A stretch of 34,977 bases of DNA from Pseudomonadota bacterium (GCA_021790515.1 JAJYHV010000046.1:16462-51438); one strand, 5' to 3'. Positions 25,657 through 34,556 are shown, numbered from the stretch's first letter. Notes: generated by a model from the sequence alone, not told the origin. A program made the numbers and translations.

Positions 25657-26429
25657 TGGTGTTTGTTCGTTCCATGCTTTTTCTGTTGTTGCAGGCGATG
25701 GCGACAGTTGTGTTCGCCTTGCTTGCCTTGTTGGTGGCCCCGCTTCCGGTGTTGTGGCGATACCGCATCATTACGGGCTGGAATCGTCTGGTGGTCTGGA
25801 TGGCGAGGGTGATATGCGGTTTGCGTTTTCAGGTCATCGGGCAGGAAAATTTGCCGACCGTGCCTAGTATTGTGATGGCAAAGCACCAGTCTGCCTGGGA
25901 GACGATTGCTTTTCCCGTGTTGTTTCCACCCATGGCGATGGTGATCAAGCGCGAATTGTTACGTATTCCTTTTTTTGGTTGGGGAATGGCGCTGATTGCG
26001 CCGATTGCCATTGATCGGGGTAGTGGTCGGGCGGCACTGAAACAAGTGGTCGAACAAGGCAAGCAGCGTTTGGCAATGGGTTTTTGGGTGCTGATTTTTC
26101 CCGAAGGTACACGCATGCCGGTGGGGGAGCACGGTAAATATGGTATTGGCGGCGCCTGGTTGGCAACCCATGTGACAGTGCCGGTGGTGCCTGTGGCGCA
26201 TAATGCGGGTGAATTGTGGGCGCGTAATGCTTTTTTGCGTTACCCGGGGTTGGTGACCATCAGTATCGGTCCGGCCATTGATCCGTCGGGCATGAAACCG
26301 GACGCACTCAATCAGGCGGTGCAGACATGGATTGACGCCGAGATGCAGCGCTTACCCAAGGCCAGGAATGGCCAGACCACGAATAGCCAGACCATGAATA
26401 ATGGTCAGACCAGAAATGGCAAGGCATGA
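25656..26429 (+). CDS. plsC: 1-acyl-sn-glycerol-3-phosphate acyltransferase
   Basis: Makes phosphatidic acid at the inner membrane. The 257 residues have an N-terminal hydrophobic segment (LFLLLQAMATVVFALLALL), the acyltransferase block AKHQSAWETI (His-x4-Glu where many members have His-x4-Asp; HQSAWET is the common betaproteobacterial form), IAIDRGSGRAALK, and FPEGTRMPVG with the acceptor-binding Glu-Gly. The ATG overlaps the gmhB stop. The last ~20 residues are a low-complexity Asn/Gln/Thr/Gly tail encoded by a degenerate 15-bp repeat, outside the conserved fold. Confidence 0.93.
   Translation: MVFVRSMLFLLLQAMATVVFALLALLVAPLPVLWRYRIITGWNRLVVWMARVICGLRFQVIGQENLPTVPSIVMAKHQSAWETIAFPVLFPPMAMVIKRELLRIPFFGWGMALIAPIAIDRGSGRAALKQVVEQGKQRLAMGFWVLIFPEGTRMPVGEHGKYGIGGAWLATHVTVPVVPVAHNAGELWARNAFLRYPGLVTISIGPAIDPSGMKPDALNQAVQTWIDAEMQRLPKARNGQTTNSQTMNNGQTRNGKA
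26367..26414. repeat. Degenerate 15-bp repeat at the end of plsC
   Basis: Units AATGGCCAGACCACG, AATAGCCAGACCATG and, after a 3-base insertion, AATGGTCAGACCAG are consecutive. They encode the NGQTTNSQTMNNGQTRNG tail of PlsC and end about 13 bases before its stop. Confidence 0.8.
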
Positions 26430-27172
26430 CGCGGCAGGATCACGGCAGGAATGGCACGATGATGCGTCGTGTCGAGCAACATAGCCTGTCATGGGGAAAT
26501 GAGCAAATTTCGACGTATCGTTTGTGCCGTAGTGCGCGACGGCGGACATTGGCGCTGATTGTGCGGGGCACGGAATTGGTCGTGCATGCCCCATTAACTT
26601 TACCAATGGCGTCGATTGAGCAGTTTATGGCGGAAAAACGGACGTGGATTGCCGGCAAACTGGCGTTGTCGGCAAAATTGCAGGTTCCGTCCTGGCAGGA
26701 GGGCAGTCAGTGTCGATACTTGGGACGCATCTTGACGCTGCAATTCTTTGATGGGGGCGAGATTACTGCGGCGGGCGATCGGTTGCTGATGCCGCGTCTG
26801 GAAAGTTCGCTGCTCAAAAAACGGGTAAGTGCCTGGTATCGTCAGCAGGCGATGGCGGTTTTTTTGATGCGGCTGGAAAGCTTCGTGTCCGGGTTGTCGC
26901 GGCTGCCGAAGGCATTGAAACTGTCATCGGCGCGCCAGCGTTGGGGTAGCTGTACTGCAGATGGTGTGGTGAGAATCAACTGGCGATTAGTGCAGGCGAG
27001 CGTGGCAGAAATTGATTATGTTTTGGCGCACGAACTGGCGCATTTGCGTCACATGAATCATTCGCCGCGTTTTTGGCAGGAGGTGGGGCGATTGTATCCG
27101 GACTATGCATTGCCTCGTCAGCGGCTCAAGGACATGGGTGGACACTATCGGCAGATAGATGGGGAAAGTTGA
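26426..27172 (+). CDS. YgjP-like metallopeptidase-fold protein (M48/DUF45 family)
   Basis: The 248-residue cytosolic protein has an N-terminal beta-rich region (STYRLCRSARRRTLALIV), the family block KLSSARQRWGSCTADGVVRINWRL and the zinc site AHELAHLRHMNHSPRFW (His202, Glu203, His206 and a third His at 212). These are the hallmarks of the YgjP/WLM-like predicted metal-dependent hydrolases; E. coli YgjP has been reported to act on UTP, so proteolysis is not assured. The ATG overlaps the plsC stop by 4 bases (ATGA). ATG 26459 or 26462 would trim the non-conserved first residues. Confidence 0.9.
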   Translation: MTRQDHGRNGTMMRRVEQHSLSWGNEQISTYRLCRSARRRTLALIVRGTELVVHAPLTLPMASIEQFMAEKRTWIAGKLALSAKLQVPSWQEGSQCRYLGRILTLQFFDGGEITAAGDRLLMPRLESSLLKKRVSAWYRQQAMAVFLMRLESFVSGLSRLPKALKLSSARQRWGSCTADGVVRINWRLVQASVAEIDYVLAHELAHLRHMNHSPRFWQEVGRLYPDYALPRQRLKDMGGHYRQIDGES

Positions 27173-27202
27173 TGCGTGCCTGTTATCTTTTGCTGGTTTA
27201 AA

Positions 27203-27250
27203 ACCCCCGCCCTGAAGGCCGGTGACCTTATTGCTGCAAGGGGCGGAGGT
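27203..27250. other. GC-rich inverted repeat in the ygjP-TPR gap
   Basis: ACCCCCGCCC (27203-27212) and GGGCGGAGGT (27241-27250) pair at 9 of 10 positions around a 28-base loop that has its own AAGG/CCTT pairing. A further arm ACCTCCGGCC lies at 27286. The composition differs from the AT-richer gaps nearby. It could be a transcript 3'-end structure for gmhB-plsC-ygjP or a decayed mobile-element end; I cannot decide. Confidence 0.4.
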
Positions 27251-27320
27251 GGATGGGCGCTGAGGTTGGCTGGTGATCGGGTTGAACCTCCGGCCGAAAA
27301 CGGGCTCCAACAGTGATGTC

Positions 27321-27329
27321 TGGTATGAT
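27321..27329 (+). promoter_or_regulatory. Extended -10 promoter for the TPR-lolB-ispE-tRNA-Gln unit
   Basis: TGGTATGAT is an extended -10 (TGn plus TATGAT, 5 of 6 to consensus). Transcription would start near 27336, about 20 bases before the ATG at 27356. No good -35 is present, as is usual for extended -10 promoters. Confidence 0.45.
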
Positions 27330-27355
27330 GTTTGAAATGGATGGAGAGTGGCATA

Positions 27356-29053
27356 ATGAGAATGCGGTTTCGGGGGTGGTGGTTGATATTGGCGTTGGTT
27401 GCGGGCGTAGCGCAGGCAGGACAGAGCGATGGCGCGACACAATCGACACAACCGGATTCATCAGCAACGTCTTCGCTGACGCCAGAGATGATTTACGATT
27501 ATCTGGTCATGCAGGTGGCCGCTCAGCGTGGGCAATGGCCGGTGGCTTGCCAGATGGCGTTGCGACTGGCCGAGCAGAATGCAGACCCGCAGCTTGCCGA
27601 AACAGCTTTTCAGGTGTCCGTATATGCCGGTAATCGCGCGGCCGCACAACGTGCGGCAGAATTGTGGTTGCACGACGATCCGCATTCCAGCCAGGCGTTG
27701 CACGCAACGATTGGTGTATTACTGGCCGGAAAACACCCGGCCGAAGCGCTGCCGTACATTCATCAACTGTTGGCGGAAAAGCCTGATATGGCGGGGCAGC
27801 TTTTCTTGCAACTGGATCCCATGTTTGCCACGCAACCAGACAAGACGGCCGCCTGGACGTTGATGCAGGGATTGGCGCAGGAATACCCTCGTCTGCCCGA
27901 GGCGCAACTGGTGTTGGCGCAACTTGCCGCGCGGGCGGGGCATTTTGATGCCGCGTTGGCGGCGCTGAAAACCGTCTCCAGACTGAAACCGGGCTGGGAT
28001 TTGGCGGCGAAACTGCAATTCGAGGTGTTGCAGCAGACCAATCCGACGGTAGCCGGCGCATTTATGGCTGATTACTTGAAACAATATCCGAATGCCAACG
28101 ATGTGCGCTTGATGTATGCCCGCTATTTGGTGAACAAAGGGCAGATTGCTGCGGCACGTGATCAGTTTTCTGCGTTGGCTCAGGCGTTGCCGGATAATGC
28201 GCAGATTCAGATCGCGCTGGGCATGGTTTCTTTGCAGACGAACGATTTTACGACTGCCGGAACGGCTTTCCGTCAAGCGTTACAACATAATTATCCCGAT
28301 CCGGGCTTGCCGGAGGTCTATCTGGGGCAAATAGCCGAAGCGCAGCATCATGACAAAGAGGCGGCTGACTGGTATCAGGATGTAGGGCCTGGCCCACAGT
28401 ATTTGTTGGCGCGCGTTCGGTATGCCGCATTGCTGGCACGGCAGGGCAAGTTGGAAAAGGCTCGGGCTGTGTTGCAGGATACACAGACAGATTCGGACGA
28501 CGACAGGGTGAAGCTGATTCGGGCAGAAGCACAATTGCTGCATGAAGCGGGACAGGACAAAGCGGCGTATGGTGTGCTCGATGCGGCGCTCAGCACGCGG
28601 CCAGACTCGATTGATTTGCTCTATGACCATGCATTGATGGCGGAAAATATTGGCAGGATTGATGTGGCAGAGCGAGATTTGCGTCATTTGCTGGCGTTGC
28701 AACCGAATCATGCGCAAGCATTGAATGCATTGGGTTACACGTTCGCCGATCATGATGTCCATTTGAATCAGGCGGTAGACTTGTTGCAAAAGGCGCTTGC
28801 TTTGGATCCGGATGATCCTTTTATTCTGGATAGCATGGGTTGGGCGCAATACCGTTTGGGGCATTTCGGGCAGGCTGAATCTTATCTGCAGCGCGCGTAT
28901 GACGCCAGTAAAGATCCGGAAATTGCCGCGCATTTGGGTGAGGTGCTGTGGAAACAGGGTAAATTTTCCCAGACGCATGATTTGTGGCAACGCGCGCAGT
29001 CGGTCAGTCCGGATAATGCCGTATTGAAAGCGGCGGTACAAAAATTTAAATGA
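27356..29053 (+). CDS. Exported tetratricopeptide-repeat protein
   Basis: The 565-residue protein has a signal peptide (MRMRFRGWWLILALVAGVAQA) and then TPR-like helical pairs throughout. Canonical repeats are clearest at the C-terminus: LLALQPNHAQALNALGYTFA, LNQAVDLLQKALALDPDDP and GMGWAQYRLG-like DSMGWAQYRLGHFGQAESYL. Such a TPR protein directly ahead of lolB is common in betaproteobacteria and may be a periplasmic or outer-membrane-anchored assembly factor; no enzymatic motif is seen. GGAGAG seven bases upstream supports ATG 27356. The stop overlaps an in-frame ATG (29050) of the following lolB frame. Confidence 0.85.
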   Translation: MRMRFRGWWLILALVAGVAQAGQSDGATQSTQPDSSATSSLTPEMIYDYLVMQVAAQRGQWPVACQMALRLAEQNADPQLAETAFQVSVYAGNRAAAQRAAELWLHDDPHSSQALHATIGVLLAGKHPAEALPYIHQLLAEKPDMAGQLFLQLDPMFATQPDKTAAWTLMQGLAQEYPRLPEAQLVLAQLAARAGHFDAALAALKTVSRLKPGWDLAAKLQFEVLQQTNPTVAGAFMADYLKQYPNANDVRLMYARYLVNKGQIAAARDQFSALAQALPDNAQIQIALGMVSLQTNDFTTAGTAFRQALQHNYPDPGLPEVYLGQIAEAQHHDKEAADWYQDVGPGPQYLLARVRYAALLARQGKLEKARAVLQDTQTDSDDDRVKLIRAEAQLLHEAGQDKAAYGVLDAALSTRPDSIDLLYDHALMAENIGRIDVAERDLRHLLALQPNHAQALNALGYTFADHDVHLNQAVDLLQKALALDPDDPFILDSMGWAQYRLGHFGQAESYLQRAYDASKDPEIAAHLGEVLWKQGKFSQTHDLWQRAQSVSPDNAVLKAAVQKFK

Positions 29054-29220
29054 GTGTGGTCAATGGCATGGTCAGCGGGGTCTTGGACTCCCTGCGCAGG
29101 CAGGTGTCCGGGGCGGCACTGATCCATTCCCGTGTGGTCGCGGCAGCGATTCGTTGTTATCATTCCGGCTGTGACCAGTGCCGCGTGCGTTGTGATCCTT
29201 CCGATTTAACCTATGATGCG

Positions 29221-29817
29221 ATGCATGGCGGAACGCGGCAGAGGCCTTTTTGGTTGCCGTTTGCTTTGTTGGTATGTTTCGGGTTGGTCGCTTGCGCGAC
29301 CTCGCCTGCGTTGGTGTCGTCACCACGAACGCTTAATTCGGTGACCATGTCCAGATTCGAGTTGGATGGTCGTTTGGCTATCCAGTCCGCACATGAGGCG
29401 GGGCAGGTGCATGTGCATTGGCTGCATGATGGGCAACATGATGAATTGACGGTGTCTTCCCCGCTTGGGCAGACTGAAGGCGTGTTGATTCGTGAGGGTG
29501 AAACGGTGCGATGGGTGGACGATGCTGGTCATTCGCATCCCGCGAACAGTATGGATGCGTTGTCCATGCAATGGCTGGGCTGGAAATTGCCTTTGCAGTC
29601 GTTGCATTATTGGGTCGCCGGGACAGCGCAACCAGACATTCCTTTTCAGGTCAGGTGGGATAACAACGAACTGGAGTTACAGCAGTCTGGCTGGTCGGTG
29701 CATTTTGTGCGTTGGCAGGATTTAGCGGGACATCGCTTGCCGGGCAGGCTGGATTTTGTTGGAGAGGGTGTGTCAGGACGGCTGCTGGTGAGCGACTGGC
29801 GAGGGGTGTCTTGGTGA
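29221..29817 (+). CDS. lolB: Outer-membrane lipoprotein LolB
   Basis: Receives lipoproteins from LolA and inserts them in the outer membrane. The 198-residue form has a lipoprotein signal (FALLVCFGLVAC, lipobox LVAC) and the LolB beta-barrel pattern: SRFELDGRLAIQ, GQVHVHWLHDGQHDELTVSSPLGQ, LPLQSLHYWVAG and LPGRLDFVGEGVSGRLLVSDW. I chose ATG 29221 because it puts the signal peptide at the N-terminus and gives the normal length. The frame is open back to ATG 29050, which overlaps the TPR stop, but that would bury the signal peptide behind 57 Cys/Arg-containing residues. No Shine-Dalgarno precedes 29221, so the start is not settled. Confidence 0.88.
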   Translation: MHGGTRQRPFWLPFALLVCFGLVACATSPALVSSPRTLNSVTMSRFELDGRLAIQSAHEAGQVHVHWLHDGQHDELTVSSPLGQTEGVLIREGETVRWVDDAGHSHPANSMDALSMQWLGWKLPLQSLHYWVAGTAQPDIPFQVRWDNNELELQQSGWSVHFVRWQDLAGHRLPGRLDFVGEGVSGRLLVSDWRGVSW

Positions 29818-30758
29818 CAGAATGGGTGCGGGTTCCGGCACCCGCCAAGCTCAATCTGTTTTTACATGTATTGGGTAGGCGGCCGGATGGTTATCATGCG
29901 CTGGAGTCGTTTTTTCAGCTTATTGATTTTAATGACTATCTGTCATTTTCCGTGCGTGATGACGGGCAAGTGTCGCGCATCAATGACGTGCCAGCGGTGA
30001 CGCCAGAACAGGATTTATGTGTGCGCGCCGCCCGATTGTTGCAAAGTGAGTCCGGCGTATCGTTAGGGGTTGATATCCGGGTTGAAAAACACTTGCCCAT
30101 GGGGGGTGGGTTGGGTGGAGGAAGTTCCGATGCGGCCTCTACGTTATTGGCGCTGAATCGTCTCTGGCGCCTGGGTTGGTCGCGCGACCGTTTGCAGCAG
30201 CTCGCCCTTCGCCTGGGGGCAGACGTACCCGTTTTTGTGTTTGGGGAAAATGCGTTTGCGCAAGGCGTAGGTGAGCAATTGAGCGCGATTACCTTGCCGC
30301 AGACATGGTATGTTGTTCTTGTGCCGGACGTGCAAGTATCGACAGTAGCGATTTTTTCGCATCCAGAATTGACACGAGACAGCAAAAGCATTAACATGCT
30401 CGACTTTCCTGATGTCGTCAGTTTTCAGCGTTCGTTGTGTCAGGAACAGGTGCTGAAAACTGGCGGAACATCGGATGATGCATCGTTTACCGGGTTGGGT
30501 CGCTGGTTGTGGCGTAATACGCGTAATGACCTTCAACCTGTGGTCTGTCAACGACATCCACAGGTCGAAGAGGCGATAAAATGGCTTGGGCAGTATGCTG
30601 TGGCGCGTATGACCGGATCGGGAGCGTGCGTTTTTGCGGCGTTTGAGCGCGAAAATGAGGCCAGGTATGTTTTGTCGCAATTACCGGGTGATATGTATGG
30701 AGTGGTTGCGCAAGGTTTGGCGCAGCATCCATTGCGCGATTGGGTTGGCGACGGCTGA
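29814..30758 (+). CDS. ispE: 4-diphosphocytidyl-2-C-methyl-D-erythritol kinase
   Basis: ATP-dependent kinase of the MEP isoprenoid pathway. The 314-residue GHMP kinase has the N-terminal PAPAKLNLFLHVLGRRPDGYH with catalytic Lys and Asn/Asp region, the ATP loop PMGGGLGGGSSDAAS, LGADVPVFVFG, and C-terminal ARMTGSGACVFAAF. The start is GTG at 29814, overlapping the lolB stop (GTGA), with GAGGGG eight bases ahead. lolB-ispE-tRNA-Gln-prs is the standard betaproteobacterial order. Confidence 0.96.
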   Translation: MTEWVRVPAPAKLNLFLHVLGRRPDGYHALESFFQLIDFNDYLSFSVRDDGQVSRINDVPAVTPEQDLCVRAARLLQSESGVSLGVDIRVEKHLPMGGGLGGGSSDAASTLLALNRLWRLGWSRDRLQQLALRLGADVPVFVFGENAFAQGVGEQLSAITLPQTWYVVLVPDVQVSTVAIFSHPELTRDSKSINMLDFPDVVSFQRSLCQEQVLKTGGTSDDASFTGLGRWLWRNTRNDLQPVVCQRHPQVEEAIKWLGQYAVARMTGSGACVFAAFERENEARYVLSQLPGDMYGVVAQGLAQHPLRDWVGDG

Positions 30759-30777
30759 TGTTTGGCAGGTCAAGTAC

Positions 30778-30852
30778 AGGGGAGTCGCCAAGTGGTAAGG
30801 CATCGGATTTTGATTCCGACATTCGCAGGTTCGATCCCTGCCTCCCCTGCCA
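30778..30852 (+). tRNA. tRNA-Gln (TTG)
   Basis: 75 bases including an encoded CCA. The acceptor AGGGGAG pairs perfectly with CTCCCCT. The anticodon stem TCGGA/TCCGA closes the loop TTTTGAT, giving anticodon TTG for CAA (and CAG by wobble). The T-arm GCAGG-TTCGATC-CCTGC is canonical. It lies 19 bases after ispE and is probably co-transcribed. Confidence 0.97.
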
Positions 30853-30866
30853 GGAATGGTAGTGAG

Positions 30867-30902
30867 CAAAGCGTGTAGCAGGGTTACACGCTTTGTTTTT
30901 TT
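30867..30902 (+). terminator. Intrinsic terminator after tRNA-Gln
   Basis: An 11-bp perfect stem (30867-30877 with 30885-30895) around a 7-base loop is followed by seven Ts. This is a strong rho-independent terminator, ending the TPR-lolB-ispE-tRNA-Gln transcript 35 bases before the prs start codon. Confidence 0.92.
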
Positions 30903-30937
30903 GCGTGAGTGATTGCTTGAACCTCGTGGGGAACGGC

Positions 30938-31888
30938 GTGGGATTTGAAGGTCTGATGGTGTTTGCCGGGAACGCGAATCCCCGGTTGGCGGAAGATGTG
31001 GTGCGTCACCTCAACATTCATCTGGGGCGGGCAACCGTGGCGCGATTTTCCGATGGCGAAGTCATGGTCGAGTTGCTGGAGCATGTGCGCGGCAAAGACG
31101 TGTTTGTGTTGCAGTCAACCTGCGCACCCACGAATGACAGCCTGATGGAAATCATGGTGATCGTTGATGCTTTGCGCCGGGCGTCTGCCGGTCGCATTAC
31201 GGCGGCGATTCCATATTTCGGGTATGCCAGGCAAGACAGGCGACCACGTTCGGCGCGGGTGGCGATTACCGCGAAGGTAGTGGCCAACATGTTGACGAGC
31301 GCGGGTATTGACCGGTTGTTGACCATGGATTTGCACGCCGATCAAATACAGGGTTTTTTTGATATTCCGGTTGATAATATTTACGCATCGCCAATTCTGC
31401 TTGGCGATGTGTGGCAGCAATCCTATCCGGATTTGATTGTGGTCTCGCCGGATATTGGTGGTGTGGTGCGGGCGCGAGCGCTGGCCAAACGGCTGGAGTC
31501 CGATCTGGCTATCATCGATAAACGTCGCCCGCGTCCGAATGTGGCGAAGGTGATGAATATCATTGGCGACGTCAGCAATCGAACCTGCATCATCATGGAT
31601 GATATGGTGGATACTGCCAACACATTGTGCGAAGCGGCGCAGGCGCTGAAAGATCGTGGCGCACGTCGCGTACTGGCGTATTGCACGCATCCGGTGTTGT
31701 CGGGTACCGCAGTGCAGCGTATCAACCAGTCGGCGCTGGACGAATTGGTAGTGACCGATACCATCCCGTTGCGTGAAGATGCCAAGACCAGTTCGCGTAT
31801 TCGTCAATTGTCGGTGGCGGGTTTGCTTGCCGAAACGATACGTCGCATCAGTAATGAGGATTCGGTCAGCTCGCTGTTCATGGAGTGA
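30938..31888 (+). CDS. prs: Ribose-phosphate pyrophosphokinase (PRPP synthetase)
   Basis: Makes PRPP from ribose-5-phosphate and ATP. The 316 residues match the family: [65 protein letters not shown], the metal site [18 protein letters not shown]-like [15 protein letters not shown], and the PRPP loop [14 protein letters not shown] chose GTG 30938 because the six residues before MVFAGN (VGFEGL) align with the MAYDSL start of other betaproteobacterial Prs and GGGGA sits five bases upstream; ATG 30956 is the alternative. Only 35 bases separate it from the terminator, so its promoter is not obvious. Confidence 0.97.
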   Translation: MGFEGLMVFAGNANPRLAEDVVRHLNIHLGRATVARFSDGEVMVELLEHVRGKDVFVLQSTCAPTNDSLMEIMVIVDALRRASAGRITAAIPYFGYARQDRRPRSARVAITAKVVANMLTSAGIDRLLTMDLHADQIQGFFDIPVDNIYASPILLGDVWQQSYPDLIVVSPDIGGVVRARALAKRLESDLAIIDKRRPRPNVAKVMNIIGDVSNRTCIIMDDMVDTANTLCEAAQALKDRGARRVLAYCTHPVLSGTAVQRINQSALDELVVTDTIPLREDAKTSSRIRQLSVAGLLAETIRRISNEDSVSSLFME

Positions 31889-31929
31889 ACGTAGGGTCCG
31901 TTGCCTGGTCGCGGGTGACGGAAAACAAA

Positions 31930-31948
31930 GGTGGGCGTGGTGCCCGCC
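31930..31948 (+). other. Hairpin in the rplY leader
   Basis: GGTGGGC and GCCCGCC pair (7 bp, one G-U) around GTGGT, between the prs stop and the rplY Shine-Dalgarno. No T-run follows, so it is not a terminator. It may influence rplY translation or mRNA stability. Confidence 0.4.
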
Positions 31949-31968
31949 ATAACTTGAAAGAGGTCAAG

Positions 31969-32559
31969 ATGGAACTGATTGCGCAAAAACGTGACGTACA
32001 GGGTAAGGGTGCGAGCCGCCGCCTGCGTCGTAGTGGTAAAACACCAGGCGTGTTGTATGGCGGAAATTTGCCGGTTGTCAGCATTGAAGTGAATCATAAC
32101 TCCTTGTTTCATGCGCTGAAACGCGAGGCATTTCACGCATCAGTGCTGACGCTGAATCTGGATGGAAAACAGGAAACTGTGGTGCTGCGTGATTTTGTCA
32201 TGCACCCATTCCGTCAGGAGGTGCAGCATATCGATTTACAGCGCGTCGATAGCGAACACAAGTTGCATGTCAGCGTACCGCTGCATTTTGTAAATGCAGA
32301 TATCGCGCCTGGCGTAAAACTGTCCGGCGGCAAGGTCAGTCACGTGATGACGGAGTTGGAAGTATCCTGTCTGCCCGCGCACTTGCCCGAGTTCATCGAA
32401 GTGGATTTGAGCCAACTGGCGGCGGGACATTCCATCCACGTCAGTGATCTGGTCATGCCTGCCGGTGTTGAGGCTGTTTGTGTGCAACATGGTGATAATG
32501 CTGTCGTGGCGACCATGGTGTTGCCACGCGGCGCGGCAGGTGAAGAAACAGAAGCCTGA
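31969..32559 (+). CDS. rplY: 50S ribosomal protein L25/general stress protein Ctc
   Basis: Binds 5S rRNA. The 196-residue CTC-type L25 has the N-terminal 5S-binding domain ([31 protein letters not shown]) and the long C-terminal TL5/CTC domain ([21 protein letters not shown] onward), unlike the short E. coli L25. GAAAGAGG five bases before ATG 31969 fixes the start. It lies between prs and pth, the usual betaproteobacterial position. Confidence 0.97.
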   Translation: MELIAQKRDVQGKGASRRLRRSGKTPGVLYGGNLPVVSIEVNHNSLFHALKREAFHASVLTLNLDGKQETVVLRDFVMHPFRQEVQHIDLQRVDSEHKLHVSVPLHFVNADIAPGVKLSGGKVSHVMTELEVSCLPAHLPEFIEVDLSQLAAGHSIHVSDLVMPAGVEAVCVQHGDNAVVATMVLPRGAAGEETEA

Positions 32560-32573
32560 TTCGGCGGTTTTTT

Positions 32574-33182
32574 GTGTCGATTCGGCTGATTGTCGGGTTG
32601 GGTAATCCGGGTGATGCGTATGCCCGTACTCGACACAATGCAGGGTTCTGGTGGGCAACGCGCTGTGCGGATGCTTTGCACATGGCGTTGGCACTGGAAC
32701 CCCGTTTTTTTGCCGTGGCAGGACGCTCTGTTGTCGATGCGGGTGGAAATGCTGCCGGTGCGGGGCCGATGATACATATCATGTTGCCGCAAACATTCAT
32801 GAATCTGAGTGGCAAAGCGGTCGCAGCGCTGAGTCGGTTTTACCGGATTGACGCCAGCGAAATTCTGGTGGTGCACGATGAGCTGGATTTGTTGCCAGGC
32901 ATAGCCCGCCTGAAGCAGGGTGGCGGACATGGTGGGCACAATGGATTAAAGGATATCGTGGCGCAATTGGGGACTCCCCAGTTCTGGCGTCTGCGCCTGG
33001 GTATTGGACACCCCGGGCATCGGGACGCCGTGGCGGCGTGGGTGCTGCATGCGCCACGCGCCGATGAAATGGCTATGATTGAAACAGGCATGGCACGTGC
33101 GTTGTCCGTGTTGCCACAGTTACTGCGCGGCGATTTTGCCACGGCAATGAAAAATCTGCATACAGGGGAAAATGGCTCATGA
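32574..33182 (+). CDS. pth: Peptidyl-tRNA hydrolase
   Basis: Recycles peptidyl-tRNAs released from stalled ribosomes. The 202 residues begin [23 protein letters not shown] (catalytic His21, Asn11), then [22 protein letters not shown] and [13 protein letters not shown]. The start is GTG 32574; no clear Shine-Dalgarno precedes it, but the fold begins at once and it lies 14 bases after rplY. The stop overlaps the ychF start (ATGA). Confidence 0.97.
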   Translation: MSIRLIVGLGNPGDAYARTRHNAGFWWATRCADALHMALALEPRFFAVAGRSVVDAGGNAAGAGPMIHIMLPQTFMNLSGKAVAALSRFYRIDASEILVVHDELDLLPGIARLKQGGGHGGHNGLKDIVAQLGTPQFWRLRLGIGHPGHRDAVAAWVLHAPRADEMAMIETGMARALSVLPQLLRGDFATAMKNLHTGENGS

Positions 33183-34270
33183 GTCTCAAGTGTGGCATCG
33201 TTGGCTTGCCCAATGTGGGAAAATCTACCCTGTTCAATGCGTTGACCAAAGCGGGCATTGCCGCCGAGAATTATCCGTTCTGCACCATAGAGCCCAATAC
33301 GGGCGTGGTTGAGGTTCCGGATCCACGGCTCTCCTTGCTGGCAGCTATTGTCAAACCGGAACGGGTGCTGCCTGCGGTTGTTGAATTTGTTGATATCGCC
33401 GGTCTGGTGGCGGGTGCGTCGAAAGGCGAGGGGTTGGGTAACCAGTTTTTGGCCAATATCCGGGAAACCGATGCCATCATGCATGTGGTGCGCTGTTTTG
33501 AAGATGACAATGTCGTGCATGTGGCGGGTAAGGTTGACCCGATTGCCGATATTGAAACCATTCAGACTGAATTGGCGCTGGCGGATTTGACGACGCTGGA
33601 AAAAGCGGTACCGCGTTTTCAGAAAACGGCACGTGCTGGCGATAAACCATCCATCAAAATGCTCGAATTGCTGGAAGTAGTGCGAAAATGGCTCGACATG
33701 GGCAAGCCTGCTCATGCATTGATGTTGGACGATGAGTCGAGAGATTTGCTCAAGCCGTTGTGTCTGTTGACGGATAAACCCGTGTTGTACGCAGCAAATG
33801 TGGCAGAGAGCGGCTTTGAAAATAATTCGTTGCTGGAACGGGTGCGTGAATACGCAGCGCAGGAAGGCGCGCCGGTAGTTGTGATTTGTGCCGCGCTGGA
33901 AGCGGAAATGGTGGACATGGATGAAGCAGATAAATCCCTGTTTCTCGCTGATCTGGGGTTTAGTGAACCCGGGCTGAATCGGCTCATTCGTGCCGCCTAC
34001 GAATTGCTTGGGCTGGAAACGTATTTTACTGCGGGCGTGAAAGAGGTGCGTGCCTGGACCATCCATCGGGGCAGTAGTGCGCCACAAGCTGCCGGGGTCA
34101 TTCATAGCGATTTCGAGCGCGGATTTATCCGGGCAGAAGTCATCGCCTATGATGATTTTGTGGTATGCAAAGGTGAGCAAGGTGCTCGCGAAGCAGGAAA
34201 AATGCGCCTGGAAGGCAAGGACTATACGGTTCGTGATGGCGATGTTCTGCATTTTCGTTTTAATGTTTGA
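33179..34270 (+). CDS. ychF: Obg-family ATPase/GTPase YchF
   Basis: Ribosome-associated P-loop protein of the Obg family that prefers ATP in characterised members and is linked to stress and redox responses. The 363 residues have G1 [15 protein letters not shown], the [11 protein letters not shown] region, a coiled-coil domain and a C-terminal TGS domain ([20 protein letters not shown] to [16 protein letters not shown]). Pairing with pth through an ATGA overlap is one of the most conserved bacterial gene junctions. Its stop codon overlaps the -35 of the tRNA-Tyr promoter. Confidence 0.97.
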   Translation: MSLKCGIVGLPNVGKSTLFNALTKAGIAAENYPFCTIEPNTGVVEVPDPRLSLLAAIVKPERVLPAVVEFVDIAGLVAGASKGEGLGNQFLANIRETDAIMHVVRCFEDDNVVHVAGKVDPIADIETIQTELALADLTTLEKAVPRFQKTARAGDKPSIKMLELLEVVRKWLDMGKPAHALMLDDESRDLLKPLCLLTDKPVLYAANVAESGFENNSLLERVREYAAQEGAPVVVICAALEAEMVDMDEADKSLFLADLGFSEPGLNRLIRAAYELLGLETYFTAGVKEVRAWTIHRGSSAPQAAGVIHSDFERGFIRAEVIAYDDFVVCKGEQGAREAGKMRLEGKDYTVRDGDVLHFRFNV

Positions 34271-34295
34271 CGAATGAATACAATTGTAAGATAAT
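34267..34295 (+). promoter_or_regulatory. Sigma-70 promoter of the tRNA-Tyr-Gly-Thr-tuf cluster
   Basis: TTGACG (34267-34272) and GATAAT (34290-34295) are separated by exactly 17 bases, five of six matches each. Transcription would start near 34302, eight bases before tRNA-Tyr. The GC-rich bases after the -10 (TGTCGGC) look like a stringent discriminator, as expected for stable-RNA genes. Confidence 0.82.
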
Positions 34296-34309
34296 TGTCG
34301 GCTTGTTTT

Positions 34310-34394
<85 letters not shown>

Positions 34395-34482
34395 GTATTT
34401 GTCATCGTGCGCAGTATCTGGTAGGTGACGATTACGTGCGATGCGGCGTCAGGAATGGGAATTCCTTCGCGGAAGCTTGAGT

Positions 34483-34556
34483 GCGGGTGTAGCTCAATGG
34501 TAGAGCAGAAGTTTTCCAAACTTATGACGAGGGTTCGATTCCCTTCACCCGCTCCA
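34483..34556 (+). tRNA. tRNA-Gly (TCC)
   Basis: 74 bases with encoded CCA. Acceptor GCGGGTG pairs with CACCCGC, discriminator T. The loop TTTCCAA gives anticodon TCC; the outermost anticodon-stem pair (27-43) is a G-A mismatch, which I believe is shared by relatives of this tRNA. The 88-base spacer before it holds only short hairpins. Confidence 0.96.
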
